From contig NZ_LIPF01000007.1 in the NCBI RefSeq assembly GCF_001905385.1, positions 124,001 to 188,000 of the forward strand: a DNA stretch of 64,000 bases, read 5' to 3'. A program made the translations under genes and the position numbers. The first letter of the stretch is position 1. Each line of letters begins with the position of its first letter. Positions 26,318 through 35,795 of the stretch are shown here, piece by piece. A model generated the notes under the pieces. The model had not been told where the DNA came from. It did not search any database and saw nothing but the letters and a program-made list of their open reading frames with translations. This stretch comes from Streptomyces sp. CB02414. GTDB taxonomy: Bacteria > Actinomycetota > Actinomycetes > Streptomycetales > Streptomycetaceae.

Positions 26318-27089
26318 GCCTTCGATGGACGTGGCTGCGGTACGCGCGGTTGCGGACGACGCCTCGGCACCCGAGGGTGTCACACGGTCAGCACTGACGA
26401 AGCCAGCGGAACGGACGAGCAGGGTCTGCCGGGAGGCCGACGCCCAAGCGCTCCGCCGGTCCTGGACGTTGGGGAACTGCTCGGAGCCGGGCTTGCTCAC
26501 GGAGGATCCACGGTACGTGGGTCTTGCGACTATGCGGGTGGCCGGCCGTCCCCGGAGTCTGCCCCCCCGGCCCCAACGCGGTGGGGGCGGCGGCCACCGT
26601 CAGATCGTCAGGTCAGGCGGGGGTGAACTGCCTCCAGGACTGGACGTCGGCGCCGTTGCATTCGTGAATCTGGACCCGTATCGCATTGGCGAAATCCGCC
26701 AAGTGTTGAGACGACCGGTTGAACTCCCCCTTGGACTCCGTGACCGGAGTAGATCACGGTCCCGGCTGTCGGTCGGCGGTTGCTGATCGCCAATTCGCAT
26801 GCCGGGAGCTCCTTGAGTGCGCGAGACTGTTTGACTCGTGTTCAGCGACGCCGTCTCGGCAACGGTTCACTGAATGTCGTTCGCCCACCCCCAGCCGGGC
26901 TTGGGCGTGACGCCCCGCGGGGCCCGGGCGTCACGTAGGTCCTCCACGTACGCTCGATCCAGACTGAGCCTTGCGCGTAACTCCTCGCCCCCGGTGACGG
27001 ATCCGTGTCCGAGGAGATGAGGGCATCGACGTCGCCCGCTACGCCCTCGAGCAGTCCCGGCCCGACGAGGACTCGGCGTTCGCGGGTGC
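26318..27089. other. No clear gene; possible lectin scrap and a hairpin
   Basis: On the minus strand near 26740-26625 a frame reads ANAIRVQIHECNGADVQSWR and stops soon after, reminiscent of one repeat of a ricin-type lectin (QxW motif), at low confidence. CGTGACGCCC at 26906-26915 pairs with GGGCGTCACG at 26926-26935; this perfect 10-bp stem could end the transcript of the glyoxalase-like gene. Nothing else is recognisable. Confidence 0.35.
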
Positions 27090-27530
27090 TCAGCCGAGCT
27101 GCTCGGCCAGTCCGACGATGATGCCCTCCGGCCCGCGGACGTAGCAGAGTCGATAGCTGTCCTCGTACTGCGCCAGCTCGCCGACGAGTTCCGCGCCGTG
27201 AGCGTGCAGGCGGGCGACCGTGTTCTCGATGTCGTCGACGGCGAACATGACGCGATGCGTACCCAGGACGTTGTGTGGCTGATTGCGCGGCTCGGCGCTG
27301 ATCGCCGCGGGGCTGCGGTATTTCGCCAGCTCGAGTCGGCTGTGCCTGTCCGGGGTCCGGAGCATCGCGATGTCGCAGCGGACGCCGTCGAGTCCGGTGC
27401 ACTGGTCAGCGACCGGTCCCCCGACTTCCGCCCGACCCTCCACCTCCATACCGAGTTCCACGAAGAACGCGACGGCGGCATCCAGGTCCTCGACCACGAT
27501 GCCGACGTTGTCCATCCGCTGAATCGCCAT
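27090..27530 (-). CDS. VOC-family (glyoxalase/bleomycin-resistance-like) protein
   Basis: The start is ATG 27530 behind AGGAG; 146 residues. The protein has two beta-alpha-beta-beta-beta modules: MAIQRMDNVGIVVEDLDAAV with AFFVELGMEVEG, and THRVMFAVDDIENTVARLHA with YRLCYVRGPEGIIVGLAEQL. Candidate metal ligands are Glu in RLELAKY and Glu in PEGIIVGL; the usual N-terminal His is replaced by Asn (DNVGIVV). The function may be a lyase, a dioxygenase or drug sequestration. It stands alone. Confidence 0.85.
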   Translation of the reverse strand: MAIQRMDNVGIVVEDLDAAVAFFVELGMEVEGRAEVGGPVADQCTGLDGVRCDIAMLRTPDRHSRLELAKYRSPAAISAEPRNQPHNVLGTHRVMFAVDDIENTVARLHAHGAELVGELAQYEDSYRLCYVRGPEGIIVGLAEQLG

Positions 27531-27865
27531 GCTGACTCCTGCCTTCCTCTTCAGCCGCTGGGACGCCGGTGCCCCTGGGACGTAGCCGGTGGCGCCTTCT
27601 CGACATCCTCCGTCACTCATCGGCACACGCTTGCGGTTCGGCGGCACAGGTCAGTCGTTCCGGCAATTACGAGCAGCCGCTTAGAACGGAGAATGAAGCG
27701 ACACCGTGCTCCGCTCACCCAGTCGGCAGACCTCCCGGGCCGGGGCTGTGACACCGCTCGATGGTTGGCCACCTCGATCCGGAGTTGACCATTCGCCCCG
27801 TTCTGCCTGCCCATGACAATTTCAAGCGTGCGTCGAAGACTGCGCACCTCACTCAGCATAGTGAC

Positions 27866-27880
27866 CCAGGTCATACCTGG
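27866..27880. promoter_or_regulatory. Inverted repeat upstream of FAD oxidoreductase
   Basis: CCAGGT-CAT-ACCTGG is a perfect 6-bp inverted repeat with a three-base centre, 65 bases before the oxidoreductase start. TGTCAGC and CGTC follow at 27885-27907; these resemble ECF41 promoter elements, but the spacing is shorter than described for that group. Confidence 0.4.
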
Positions 27881-27944
27881 CTCCTGTCAGCAACCGGCGC
27901 GCCGTCTCGTTCAAGGGGCACGCGATCCAGACAGGAGCATCACC

Positions 27945-29135
27945 ATGAAGCACCGCATCGTCGTACTGGGCGCCGGATACGCCGGGGCCTTCGCCGCCGG
28001 GAACCTGGCCCGTCGGCTGTCCCCCACCGACACCGAGATCACTGTCGTCAACGCCGTTCCGGACTTCGTTGAGCGGATGCGGCTCCACCAGCTCGCGATC
28101 GGTCAGGACCTCGCATTGCGCAAGCTCGCCGACGTCTTCGCGGGCACCGGGGTCCGGCTCCGCCTGGCGCGCGTTATTGGCGTCGACCCCGAGCGCAGGA
28201 CCGTCGCCGTGACCGGCGAGGACAGCGACGACGAGCTGGCGTACGACACGCTTCTCTACGCGCTCGGCAGCTCCGTGGCCCACCATGGGGTCCCCGGCGT
28301 GGCCGAGTACGCCTTCGATGTGACCGGCCTGTCCTCTGCGCTGCGACTGCGCGAGCGCCTGGCCGGCCTGGGCGAGGGCGGCACCGTGCTGGTCGTCGGT
28401 GAGGGACTGACCGGTATCGAGACCGCCACCGAGTTCGCCGAGTCGCGGCCCGACCTCTCGGTCGCCCTCGCCGCCCGCGACGAGCTGGGCACCTGGCTCT
28501 CCCCGAAGGCCCGCCGCCACCTGCGCCAGGCCTTCGACCGGCTCGGCGTCACGGTCCACGAGCACACCGCCATCGAAGCCGTCGAGCCGACGCGGGTGAT
28601 CGCGGCGGACGGTTCGTCTCTCCCGGCCGACGTGACCGTGTGGACGGCCGGGTTCGCCGTGCACCCCATCGCGGCCGCCAGCGGCCTGGAGATCGCCGAA
28701 AGCGGCCAGATCGTCGTCGACCGCACCATGCGCTCGGTCTCGCACCCGGACGTCTACGCCGCCGGTGACTGCGCCTACGCGATCGGGGACAACGGCCGGC
28801 CGCTGCCGATGTCCTGCGCCTCGGCCGGTCTCACCAACATGCAGGCGACCGCTGCGATCATCGCGCGCCTGACGGGCGGCGAAGTACCGACCACCGGCAT
28901 GAAGTACTACGGCAACCACATCAGCCTCGGGCGGCGGGACGCGATCTTCCAGATGGTGGACGGGGACGCCCGGTCGAAGACCTGGTATCTGGGCGGCCGG
29001 ACCGCCGCGCGGCTCAAGTCGGGCGTGCTCAGGGGTGCCGGATGGGGTATCGCCCACCCGACCTTCGGCATGCCGAAGCGCAAGCGCCGCCTGGCCACCT
29101 CACCTGACCGTGCCGGTGCGAGGGTCGCCGCATAA
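27945..29135 (+). CDS. FAD-dependent NADH dehydrogenase-like oxidoreductase
   Basis: ATG 27945 follows CAGGAG; 396 residues. The FAD-binding Rossmann motif is at the start (MKHRIVVLGAGYAGAFAAGN). The NAD(P)-binding motif is in the middle (GGTVLVVGEGLTGIETATEF), and the FAD ribityl contact near residue 265 (HPDVYAAGDCAYAIG). This order is that of type II NADH dehydrogenases and apoptosis-inducing-factor-like proteins. It is 10 bases upstream of an ECF41 sigma factor gene. ECF41 sigma factors are typically encoded next to a carboxymuconolactone decarboxylase, oxidoreductase or epimerase (COE) that is their target; this gene fills that place. Confidence 0.9.
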   Translation: MKHRIVVLGAGYAGAFAAGNLARRLSPTDTEITVVNAVPDFVERMRLHQLAIGQDLALRKLADVFAGTGVRLRLARVIGVDPERRTVAVTGEDSDDELAYDTLLYALGSSVAHHGVPGVAEYAFDVTGLSSALRLRERLAGLGEGGTVLVVGEGLTGIETATEFAESRPDLSVALAARDELGTWLSPKARRHLRQAFDRLGVTVHEHTAIEAVEPTRVIAADGSSLPADVTVWTAGFAVHPIAAASGLEIAESGQIVVDRTMRSVSHPDVYAAGDCAYAIGDNGRPLPMSCASAGLTNMQATAAIIARLTGGEVPTTGMKYYGNHISLGRRDAIFQMVDGDARSKTWYLGGRTAARLKSGVLRGAGWGIAHPTFGMPKRKRRLATSPDRAGARVAA

Positions 29136-29145
29136 GCTCCTCCGC

Positions 29146-30084
29146 ATGGACAGCGCAGCCATCGATCAGTTCGAGGCCGGCCGGGGCCGGCTGGCCTCGC
29201 TCGCGTACCGTCTGCTCGGCTCGGCCGCCGACGCCGAGGACACGGTGCAGGACGCGTTCCTGCGCTGGCAAGGCGCAGACCGTGAACGTATCGAGGTTCC
29301 GGAGGCGTGGCTGACCAAGGTCGTCACCAACCTCTGCCTCGACCGGCTCCGCTCGGCGCAGGCGCGCCACGAGCGCGCTGCCGGAGACTGGCTGCCCGAA
29401 CTGCTTCTCGAGGGCGACCCGATGCTCGGCCCCGCCGATACCTTCGAGCAGCGCGAATCGGTGTCCTTGGCAGTCCTGACCCTCATGGAGCGCCTCTCGC
29501 CGGTCGAGCGGGCCGCCTACGTCCTGCGCGAGGCCTTCTCGTACCCCCACGCCGAGATCGCCGAGATCCTCGACATCACCGAGTCCGCGAGCCAGCAGCA
29601 CGTCCACCGGGCCCGACGGCGGGTCACCGCCGAGCGCCGCGGCGGCCACGAGGTGGACCCCGCGTCCGCGCGCCGGATCGTCGAGGAGTTCCTCGCCGCG
29701 GCCACGTCGGGGCGCACTGAACGGCTGGTCGCGATGCTCACCGCCGACGCGACCGCGGTCTCGGACGGTGCCGGACTGGCCAGGCGGCTGCTGCGGTACA
29801 CGACGCGCGAGCGTATCGCCTCGTTCGTACGGGCCGGGTTCAAGGCCACTCCGGCGAAGCGGCGGCTGGCCGGCGGCTCCCCCACGATGCACTTCGCGCA
29901 GGTCAACGGCTCTCCGGCCGTCCTGGCCGTGGTCGGCGACCGGGTCGTGGGCGCCGTGGCCTTCGAGATCGGTGACGGCAAGATCGCGTCGCTGCGCGGC
30001 ATCGCCGCCGCGGACCGGCTCTCGCGCCTCAATGAGGCCTGGCGGCACCACGAACCCGGTGTGCCGGTCATCAGCGCATGGTGA
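29146..30084 (+). CDS. ECF41-type RNA polymerase sigma factor (SigJ-like)
   Basis: ATG 29146 gives 312 residues, long for an ECF factor because of a fused C-terminal domain. Region 2 shows LASLAYRLLGSAADAEDTVQ and DAFLRWQG then VPEAWLTKVVTNLCLDRLRS. Region 4 shows LSPVERAAYVLREAFSYPHA and EIAEILDITESASQQHVHRA. The C-terminal 120 residues are the SnoaL-like extension (FLAAATSGRTERLVAMLTAD, SDGAGLARRL, VLAVVGDRVVGAVAFEI). In ECF41 this extension replaces an anti-sigma factor and switches activity. The family DGGGK motif appears here as DGAGL. The upstream oxidoreductase is the expected target. Its trigger is unknown. Confidence 0.93.
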   Translation: MDSAAIDQFEAGRGRLASLAYRLLGSAADAEDTVQDAFLRWQGADRERIEVPEAWLTKVVTNLCLDRLRSAQARHERAAGDWLPELLLEGDPMLGPADTFEQRESVSLAVLTLMERLSPVERAAYVLREAFSYPHAEIAEILDITESASQQHVHRARRRVTAERRGGHEVDPASARRIVEEFLAAATSGRTERLVAMLTADATAVSDGAGLARRLLRYTTRERIASFVRAGFKATPAKRRLAGGSPTMHFAQVNGSPAVLAVVGDRVVGAVAFEIGDGKIASLRGIAAADRLSRLNEAWRHHEPGVPVISAW

Positions 30085-30185
30085 CGGCGCGCCGGGAACC
30101 AGTGACCCGAGTCGAAGCGAGGGCAGTGCCCCATCTCGTGGACCCGGCGGAAACGGTGTTCCCGCCATGCGCTCTTCGGTTCCTC

Positions 30186-30209
30186 TGTACGCACACTGAT
30201 GTACGCACA
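30186..30209. repeat. Short direct repeat
   Basis: TGTACGCACA occurs at 30186-30195 and again at 30200-30209, a 14-bp period, in the gap between the ECF sigma gene and the end of the PQQ lipoprotein gene. Its meaning is unknown; a regulator half-site pair is possible. Confidence 0.4.
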
Positions 30210-30360
30210 GAGCGGCGAACTACCCTCGACAGTCCCGACCGTGCCACCCACGAGGAACGGGACAGCATGATCCGCCGCCCTCTCATCCGGCGATCCCGCC
30301 CTGCCGGCGACCGGCGACCACGTGCCGTCGTCGACCGGGCGGACGTCGTCTGATGCGGCA

Positions 30361-31590
30361 CTAGGCCGGCAAGGCGTGCAGGTTCTTGCCGTGCAGGGCG
30401 AAGACGTGCTTGCCGTCGGTGGCCACCAGCCACGCGTGATAGTCGCCGGACTCGTCATTGAACGTCCAGAGCAGGTCACCGCTCCTCGCGTCGACGGCGT
30501 GCACGCCGCCCCGCTTGTCGAGGCGGGTGGCGCCGTAGAGGGTGCCACCCGCCTTGACGAACTGCTGCGGCTCCTGGACCCCCGCGTCCGCCAGAGCCGT
30601 GCTCCGCCAGAGCTCCTTGCCGGTCTGCGGCTCGACGGCCCAGAGCGTCTTGCCGCCGTCCGCGACGTACAGCTCGTCCTCCAGGACGGCCGGTGCCTGG
30701 AAGGAACGGTACTTATCGGTCTCCAATGACCACTCCTCGTTGCCGTCGGAAAGGTTGAAGGCCTGGAGCTTCCGCCCCTGCGGGACGATCACCAGCTTCT
30801 GGTGGACGGCGAAGGAGCCCCAGTTCGTCCGCGTCGTCTTCCGCGTCCACACCTGGCGGCCCGTGGCGGTGTCGCGGACCGTGAGGTTCTTCTTGTAGTC
30901 CGTGTAGACGAGGTAGCGGCCCTGTACGGCGGCGCGCACCCCGTTCTGCTGAGTGCCGAGGTCCCGCTGCTCCTTCCACGCCACCTTGCCCGTGGTGCCG
31001 TTCAGGGCGGCGATCACGTTGGTGTGGGACGAGCCGTCGTCCTCCAGGATCTCGGCGATGACGTAGACCTGCTCCCGGTCCACCGCGACCGGCCTCGGCT
31101 GCCGGTACTCCGTTCCCAGGCGGCTGCGCCAGGTCTCCTTGCCCGTGGCCGGGTCGTACCCGGCCACGCTTCCGTCGTACTTGCCGCTGGCCAGGTAAAG
31201 GGTGCCGTTGCCGAGCAGGAGCGGCGCGCCGGGTATGGCGGCGTCCGCCAGCGACCACCGCTCCTCGCCGGTCTCCGCGTCGAGGGCGGCGAGTGGCTCG
31301 CCCGTCGCGATGACCACGCCGTCCGCGGCCACGAGTTCGTCATTGTCCCCGTACGTCTGCGCCGAGGTCGACTCCGTCCACAGTGCCTTGGGCCCCGCCC
31401 CGTCCTCGGCGGCCCCCGTGGACGGGGCGCGGCTTGCCCGGTCTGCGGAGTCCCCTCCGTCGGCCGTCTCCTCCTCACGGCAGCCGGCGGCTCCCGCCCC
31501 CAACGCCGCCAGCGCGAGGCCGCCCCCGGCCAGCCGCAGCAGCAGCCGCCGGTCGGGCATCTCGTCCGCCGAGCGGTGATTGCATGACAT
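30361..31590 (-). CDS. PQQ-like beta-propeller lipoprotein
   Basis: The start is ATG 31590 (MSCNHRSADEMPDRR) behind GGGGGAC; 409 residues. A twin-arginine-like basic stretch and a hydrophobic run precede a lipobox ending GAGAAGC, so it should be exported and lipid-anchored. The mature part has repeated outer-membrane-assembly/PQQ propeller strands: PLAALDAETGEERWSLADAA, VAGYDPATGKETWRSRLG, LTVRDTATGRQVWTRKTTR, LWAVEPQTGKELWRSTAL, and VHAVDARSGDLLWTFNDES. Such domains are common as sensor or scaffold parts outside the Streptomyces membrane; here no kinase domain is attached. Enzyme function is unlikely. Confidence 0.88.
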   Translation of the reverse strand: MSCNHRSADEMPDRRLLLRLAGGGLALAALGAGAAGCREEETADGGDSADRASRAPSTGAAEDGAGPKALWTESTSAQTYGDNDELVAADGVVIATGEPLAALDAETGEERWSLADAAIPGAPLLLGNGTLYLASGKYDGSVAGYDPATGKETWRSRLGTEYRQPRPVAVDREQVYVIAEILEDDGSSHTNVIAALNGTTGKVAWKEQRDLGTQQNGVRAAVQGRYLVYTDYKKNLTVRDTATGRQVWTRKTTRTNWGSFAVHQKLVIVPQGRKLQAFNLSDGNEEWSLETDKYRSFQAPAVLEDELYVADGGKTLWAVEPQTGKELWRSTALADAGVQEPQQFVKAGGTLYGATRLDKRGGVHAVDARSGDLLWTFNDESGDYHAWLVATDGKHVFALHGKNLHALPA

Positions 31591-31772
31591 GTCGTTGTCC
31601 CCCGTGAGCCGTGTGAACAGTGGGAAGCGCAGCCCGCGATCGGTGCCGCGACCGGGCACGTTAACCGCTGTCGGGCGGCCACGGCGGCGGCACTACCCGA
31701 TGGGGACAGTGTCGTGAACCGATCGATACGTTGATCGCGTCGTACATGAGAACTACAGGGGGACGGACAGAC

Positions 31773-32503
31773 ATGCCCATGTATCGCGGTGGCGGCATCA
31801 GCCCCTGCAAGCTGGTGCTCCTGGGACTGCCACTGTTCTTGGGGGCGTCGTGGTGCCCGCCGCCATGCTGCCGTCGGCGCTGGCGGACGAACGGGCCTAC
31901 ACCGAGGCCGCGCCGTGCCCGAGGCGAGCGACGGCTGCTGCGGACGCCGACTGTCTGCTGTCCCGGCAGGCGTCTGTGGCCGCCAAACACGTCACCGGCA
32001 GCGGCGACAACAAGAAGTACTTCCTCGTCATCGGTTTCCCGGACGGCACGCAGGAGCGGGCACGGCTGAGGAAGGACAGCCATGGGAAGGTCGAGTCGGG
32101 CGAGCCGGTCACCGTCGTCTCCTGGCGCGACGAGATCCGCGAGATCACCACGCCCGACGACGAGCGGCTGACCACCTGGGCGTATCCGGTCGGCTCGTAC
32201 GTGCCCCTGCTGTTCGTGGCCGTGATCGGAACGCCGTCGGGCGCCTCGATCCTGTGGATGGCCTACTGGTCGAGGCGGCTGCGGCGTGCCGGGCGCAGCC
32301 TCGTCTCCACCGGCCGGTGGCACACCTCGGTCCCGTTCTTGACGGCCACGCTGTACGGCTTGTCGGCCATGATCACGATCGCGGTCTCCCCGAGCTTCAC
32401 GGCGGCGGTCATCGCCGCGGGCGCGGTGGCCGTCGCCGCCGTCCCGCTCTCCGCCCTGGCCTGGCGCGGTCGGCGGAGCACGGCCGAGGCGAAGGCGGCC
32501 TAG
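31773..32503 (+). pseudogene. Secreted/membrane protein with a frameshift in a G-run
   Basis: ATG 31773 follows GGGGGAC. The start MPMYRGGGISPCKLVLLGLP leads into a signal-like helix, then at the GGGGG run 31841-31845 the frame must change to continue as VVVPAAMLPSALADERAYTE. The rest, to the stop at 32503, is convincing: HVTGSGDNKKYFLVIGFPDG, VTVVSWRDEIREITTPDDER, then two membrane segments (SYVPLLFVAVIGTPSGASIL and FLTATLYGLSAMITIAVSPS). One missing G would explain the break. Alternatives are translation from GTG 31850, with the G-run acting as ribosome-binding site, or a sequencing error. The family is a Streptomyces membrane protein of unknown role. Confidence 0.65.
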
Positions 32504-33842
32504 CTGCTGACCGCGACCGGGGTCGCTGTTCCGGTGACGGAAACGGTGATTCCCGCGCGGGTGTCGGACGACGTTCCGTACAGCCGTGTCGACTGCGACC
32601 ACCTGGTCCTCACCCCCGGCGGCCTGGCGGTCACACCCGATGCGCGGGGTGTGAGCTGGCGCCTTCCCCTGCCGGGTCCCTGGCCTTCGTCCGCCTGCAC
32701 CGCGCGGAGTCGGTCGGCCGTGCCCGCGTCCGGGGTGTCTCGCGACCGCTGCTGGTGGAGTGCCGCGACGGCGGCCGCAAAGTGCTGATCACGGCGGACC
32801 GCGAGCATGTGCCGTGCACCGGCTCTGAAATTACTTGCAGAATATCCCTGCAAGTAATTGCGGAACGTCGGACACGGTCGTTAAGGTCCCTGGTGCTGAA
32901 CGGATCTGGCGGGCCTTCGGCTGGAGTGCCGAGTGACTCGGGGAGTGTCGTGGCGGTGCACGCAGCCGTTGTCGAGCCCGGCGTGCGATGCGACGGCGGC
33001 GGCTTCACGCCGCAGGCGGGGGACGCCGGGTCGTCGCCTTCCTCGGGCCGACGGTGGAAGGGCTCTACGGGCGGCGGCGGCATTGCCTGTCCTCGCGGCA
33101 GGCTCCCGGCAGCCGGAGCGTTGCCGTCCTGCTGGGCGGGGAACGCCACAAGACGATGCCGACCGTCGCCCGGGCCAAGCCTGCTGGAGCCTCTAGGGCA
33201 TCAGGAGGTGGCCTTGTGCGGCCAGTGGGCGCAACTGTACGACGTCGGCGCGGACCGCCTGCCCGCCACGGCGGCCCTGGACCGCGCCACCGACCGGTCC
33301 CCCGGCGAGTGCATCACCGGGAGGCTTGGCGGCCGGCGCTCGCGGTGGTCACCGCGGGGGTTGACGGGGAGCCCCTCGTCACGGCCGGCTTCGGCACACG
33401 TGTGCGGCACGGCCGGCGGCTCGTGGAGGGCCCCGAACCGCTGTGGGAGCGGCCGGTGGAGAAGGTACTCATCCGCAGCCGGCACCTCGACGACGACAGC
33501 CTGGCCGCGCCGGCGGTTCACGTATGCGGGTACCTGATCGCCGTCATGCACTCGGGAGGGCGCAGTCGGGCTACTGTCCGCGGACTGGCCACCGCCGCCC
33601 GACTACTCGGCATCGCCCTCGCCGGCACCGTCACCATGGGCAACGCCCGTCCCTGGTTGCCGCGGCCGGTGGACGAGACCGCGCCGGCCAACGAACACGC
33701 CGACTTCGCGGCCGTCTTCGCACGTACCGCCTGGAGGCCGGCGCTCTCCCTGCCCCCGCACCGCACGCCTCCTACGCCCGCACATCCGTACGTCCGCCTC
33801 CCCGGTCGTTTCACGATCGGCCGACACAGCCAAGGAACCCCT
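32504..33842. other. Decayed region with no identified gene
   Basis: Long frames run through here, including one that stays open in phase into the PfkB kinase, but no family is recognisable. Stretches such as LLVECRDGGRKVLITADREH near 32750 and EKVLIRSRHLDDDSLAAPAV near 33460 have a coding look in different frames and may be remnants of two proteins. The clear palindrome at 32829-32859 is listed separately. Confidence 0.4.
32829..32859. promoter_or_regulatory. 12-bp inverted repeat of CTTGCAG type
   Basis: AATTACTTGCAG at 32829-32840 is repeated inverted as CTGCAAGTAATT at 32848-32859 around a seven-base centre. It is conspicuously AT-rich in this genome. CTTGCAG motifs are known from Streptomyces amylase and maltose promoters, where LacI-type repressors act. 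The next intact gene downstream is a PfkB sugar kinase about 980 bases away, so the original target gene may have been lost. Confidence 0.65.
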
Positions 33843-34796
33843 ATGAACCGCAGCATCGACGTCCTCGTCCTGGGCGGTGCCGGCGTGGACACCGTCGTCC
33901 ACGTGCCCGAGCTGCCCCTCCCGTTCGCCGACAGCTACATGATCCGCCCCGGGATCGTGACCCGCGCGGGGCAGAGCGGCGACTTCTTCGCCGTCGGCAC
34001 GCACGCCCTGGGCCTGCGCACGCACCACCTCGACATGATCGGCGACGACCACGAGGGCAACCTCGTACGCGCCCTCCACCGGGACCGGGGCATCCCCTTC
34101 ACCGAAGTCCGGCAGCCCGGCGGCACCAAGCGCGCGGTCAACCTCGTCGGCCCCGACGGGCGGCGTCTGTCGCTGTACGACGACAGCCGGGCGGGCGAGA
34201 CCGACCGGCTGCCCGACGACGTGGTGCGCGACCTGGCCGGTGCGAGCCGGCACGCCCATGTCGTCATCACCCACCCGTGCGCGTACGCGCTGCCCGCACT
34301 GCGCGCCGCCGGTCTCACCGTCTCGACCGACCTGCACGACTGGGACGGCGTCAACCCCTACCACGAGTCCTTCGCCCACGAGGCGGACCTCGTCTTCCTC
34401 TCCACCACGGCACTGTCCGACCCGGAGCGGACCATGCGCGGGATCGTCGAGCGGGGCAGGGCCCGGGTGGTCATCGCGACCGCTGGCAGCGAGGGCGCGT
34501 ACCTGCTGACCGAAGACGTTCTGACACACATCCCCGCGGTCGCCCCTCCCGGGCCCGTGGTGGACTCCAACGGCGCCGGCGACGCGTTCGCCGCCGGGTT
34601 CCTGTACGGCTGGCTGGGCGGGGAACCACCCGCCCGCTGCGGCCTCTACGGGGCGGTGGCCGGGGCGCACGCCTGCACCGTTGCCTCCACGCGGACCGAG
34701 GCCATCGGCCTCGACGACCTCATCGGCCGCGCCGCCGCGCTGGACGGCGCCTCCGCCGCCGTCCGCGACGGCGCGGTGGCGGGAGACCGCGCCTGA
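33843..34796 (+). CDS. PfkB-family carbohydrate kinase
   Basis: ATG 33843 follows CAAGGAACCCCT; the upstream open frame lacks similarity. The 317-residue protein starts RSIDVLVLGGAGVDTVVHVP and has the PfkB N-terminal features RPGIVTRAGQSGDFFAVGTH, ALGLRTHHLDMIGDD. The C-terminal signature VVDSNGAGDAFAAGFLYGWL holds the catalytic Asp and anion hole. The usual DTTGAGD is DSNGAGD. The substrate cannot be fixed: ribose, fructose, adenosine and tagatose kinases all share this fold. It is monocistronic as far as can be seen. Confidence 0.88.
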   Translation: MNRSIDVLVLGGAGVDTVVHVPELPLPFADSYMIRPGIVTRAGQSGDFFAVGTHALGLRTHHLDMIGDDHEGNLVRALHRDRGIPFTEVRQPGGTKRAVNLVGPDGRRLSLYDDSRAGETDRLPDDVVRDLAGASRHAHVVITHPCAYALPALRAAGLTVSTDLHDWDGVNPYHESFAHEADLVFLSTTALSDPERTMRGIVERGRARVVIATAGSEGAYLLTEDVLTHIPAVAPPGPVVDSNGAGDAFAAGFLYGWLGGEPPARCGLYGAVAGAHACTVASTRTEAIGLDDLIGRAAALDGASAAVRDGAVAGDRA

Positions 34797-35349
34797 CCGC
34801 CCCCGGGCGCACCAGAGGACCCGGGACGGTCGGTCTGCCTGGCCGAAGCGGGGCCGGACCACGGACCCGGTGGCGGGAGTGGCCGCCGACGCTCCTCGAC
34901 GCCCACGCGCTGCCCCGCGTCCATGTGTGGGAGCGCCGCACCGCCGTCCACCGGGTCCGGGCCCGCGTCCTCGGCGGCTCGTGTTACGTCCAACGGCGGT
35001 CGGCACACCTGGGGCAGCGCGGCCGACCACGACGATCCCGGGTACGGCCACCGGTTCCTTCTCGGCGAGGCGCGCGGGGCCGGTGAGGCGATGGCCGGGC
35101 GGGCCGTCTGGAGGGACGATCTGTCGCGACAGCCGTTGGCGGGGCGTCTTCGGCAAGCGGCGGGGCCGGGGCCAGTTCAAGCACGTGCGCTCCGGCCTCA
35201 TTGTGGGCTACTCGATCTACGCCGGGACGAGGTCCGGCCTCACGGAGAGCCCTCGAATCCGCTGTCGCCCGCCCTTGCCAGGGAGAGTGGTACCGCGGAA
35301 TGGCCGTCTCCCTGGCCCCGCGGGTGGATTCAATGCGCTCCGCACCTGT
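34797..35349. other. No recognisable gene
   Basis: The stretch between the kinase and the end of the DoxX gene has open frames (for example HDDPGYGHRFLLGEARGAGE near 35030), but no family I can name. It is probably remnant sequence. Confidence 0.4.
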
Positions 35350-35784
35350 TCACCGCTGCCGCTTCGTGTCGTAGCGCTGGGCGACCCGTGCGAGCGCGAC
35401 GGCGCCGAGGAGCAGTCCGAAGTCGCGCAGTGCGACGTCGTAGTAGCCCGGAATGGTCAGCAGGTTGACGATAATGCCCGCGAGCCAGCCGGCGACCAGC
35501 CAGCCCCCGAAGCGAGGGGCCAGCGCCACGGCGATGCCGGCCACGATCTCGATCGCGCCGACAGCGTACATGGCAGCCTGGGCGCTGCCGGGAACGATGT
35601 CGTCGATCCACGGCGCGAGGTAGGTGGGCCAGTCCACGAGCAGGTTGGTGAACTTGTCCAGCCCGAACAGGATCGGTGCCACCGTGAAGCCGATGCGCAG
35701 GATCATGAACGCCTGGTAGCCAGGGTCGCTGAGAACCGCCCGCCGTGGCGTGGCGGAGGTCGTGCTTGTGGTTGCGGAGGACAT
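35350..35784 (-). CDS. DoxX-family membrane protein
   Basis: ATG 35784 follows a strong AAGGAGAGGG; 144 residues. Four membrane segments are predicted: FMILRIGFTVAPILFGLDKF, AMYAVGAIEIVAGIAVALAP, GGWLVAGWLAGIIVNLLTIP, and FGLLLGAVALARVAQRY. The DoxX-like pattern (RIGFTVAPILFGLDKFTNLL) is typical. DoxX relatives act in thiosulfate:quinone oxidation or redox/thiol stress complexes. It is divergent to a winged-helix regulator at 35847 with an inverted repeat between, so it is probably the regulated gene. Confidence 0.88.
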   Translation of the reverse strand: MSSATTSTTSATPRRAVLSDPGYQAFMILRIGFTVAPILFGLDKFTNLLVDWPTYLAPWIDDIVPGSAQAAMYAVGAIEIVAGIAVALAPRFGGWLVAGWLAGIIVNLLTIPGYYDVALRDFGLLLGAVALARVAQRYDTKRQR

Positions 35785-35795
35785 GACCCTCTCCT

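Noticed and set aside
26620..26760. Ricin-type lectin gene
   Set aside because: Only one QxW-like repeat of about 20 residues is seen; too short to call a gene.
27885..27907. ECF41-type promoter TGTCA...CGTC
   Set aside because: The two elements are present but closer than the described spacing, so it is mentioned only as a weak hint.
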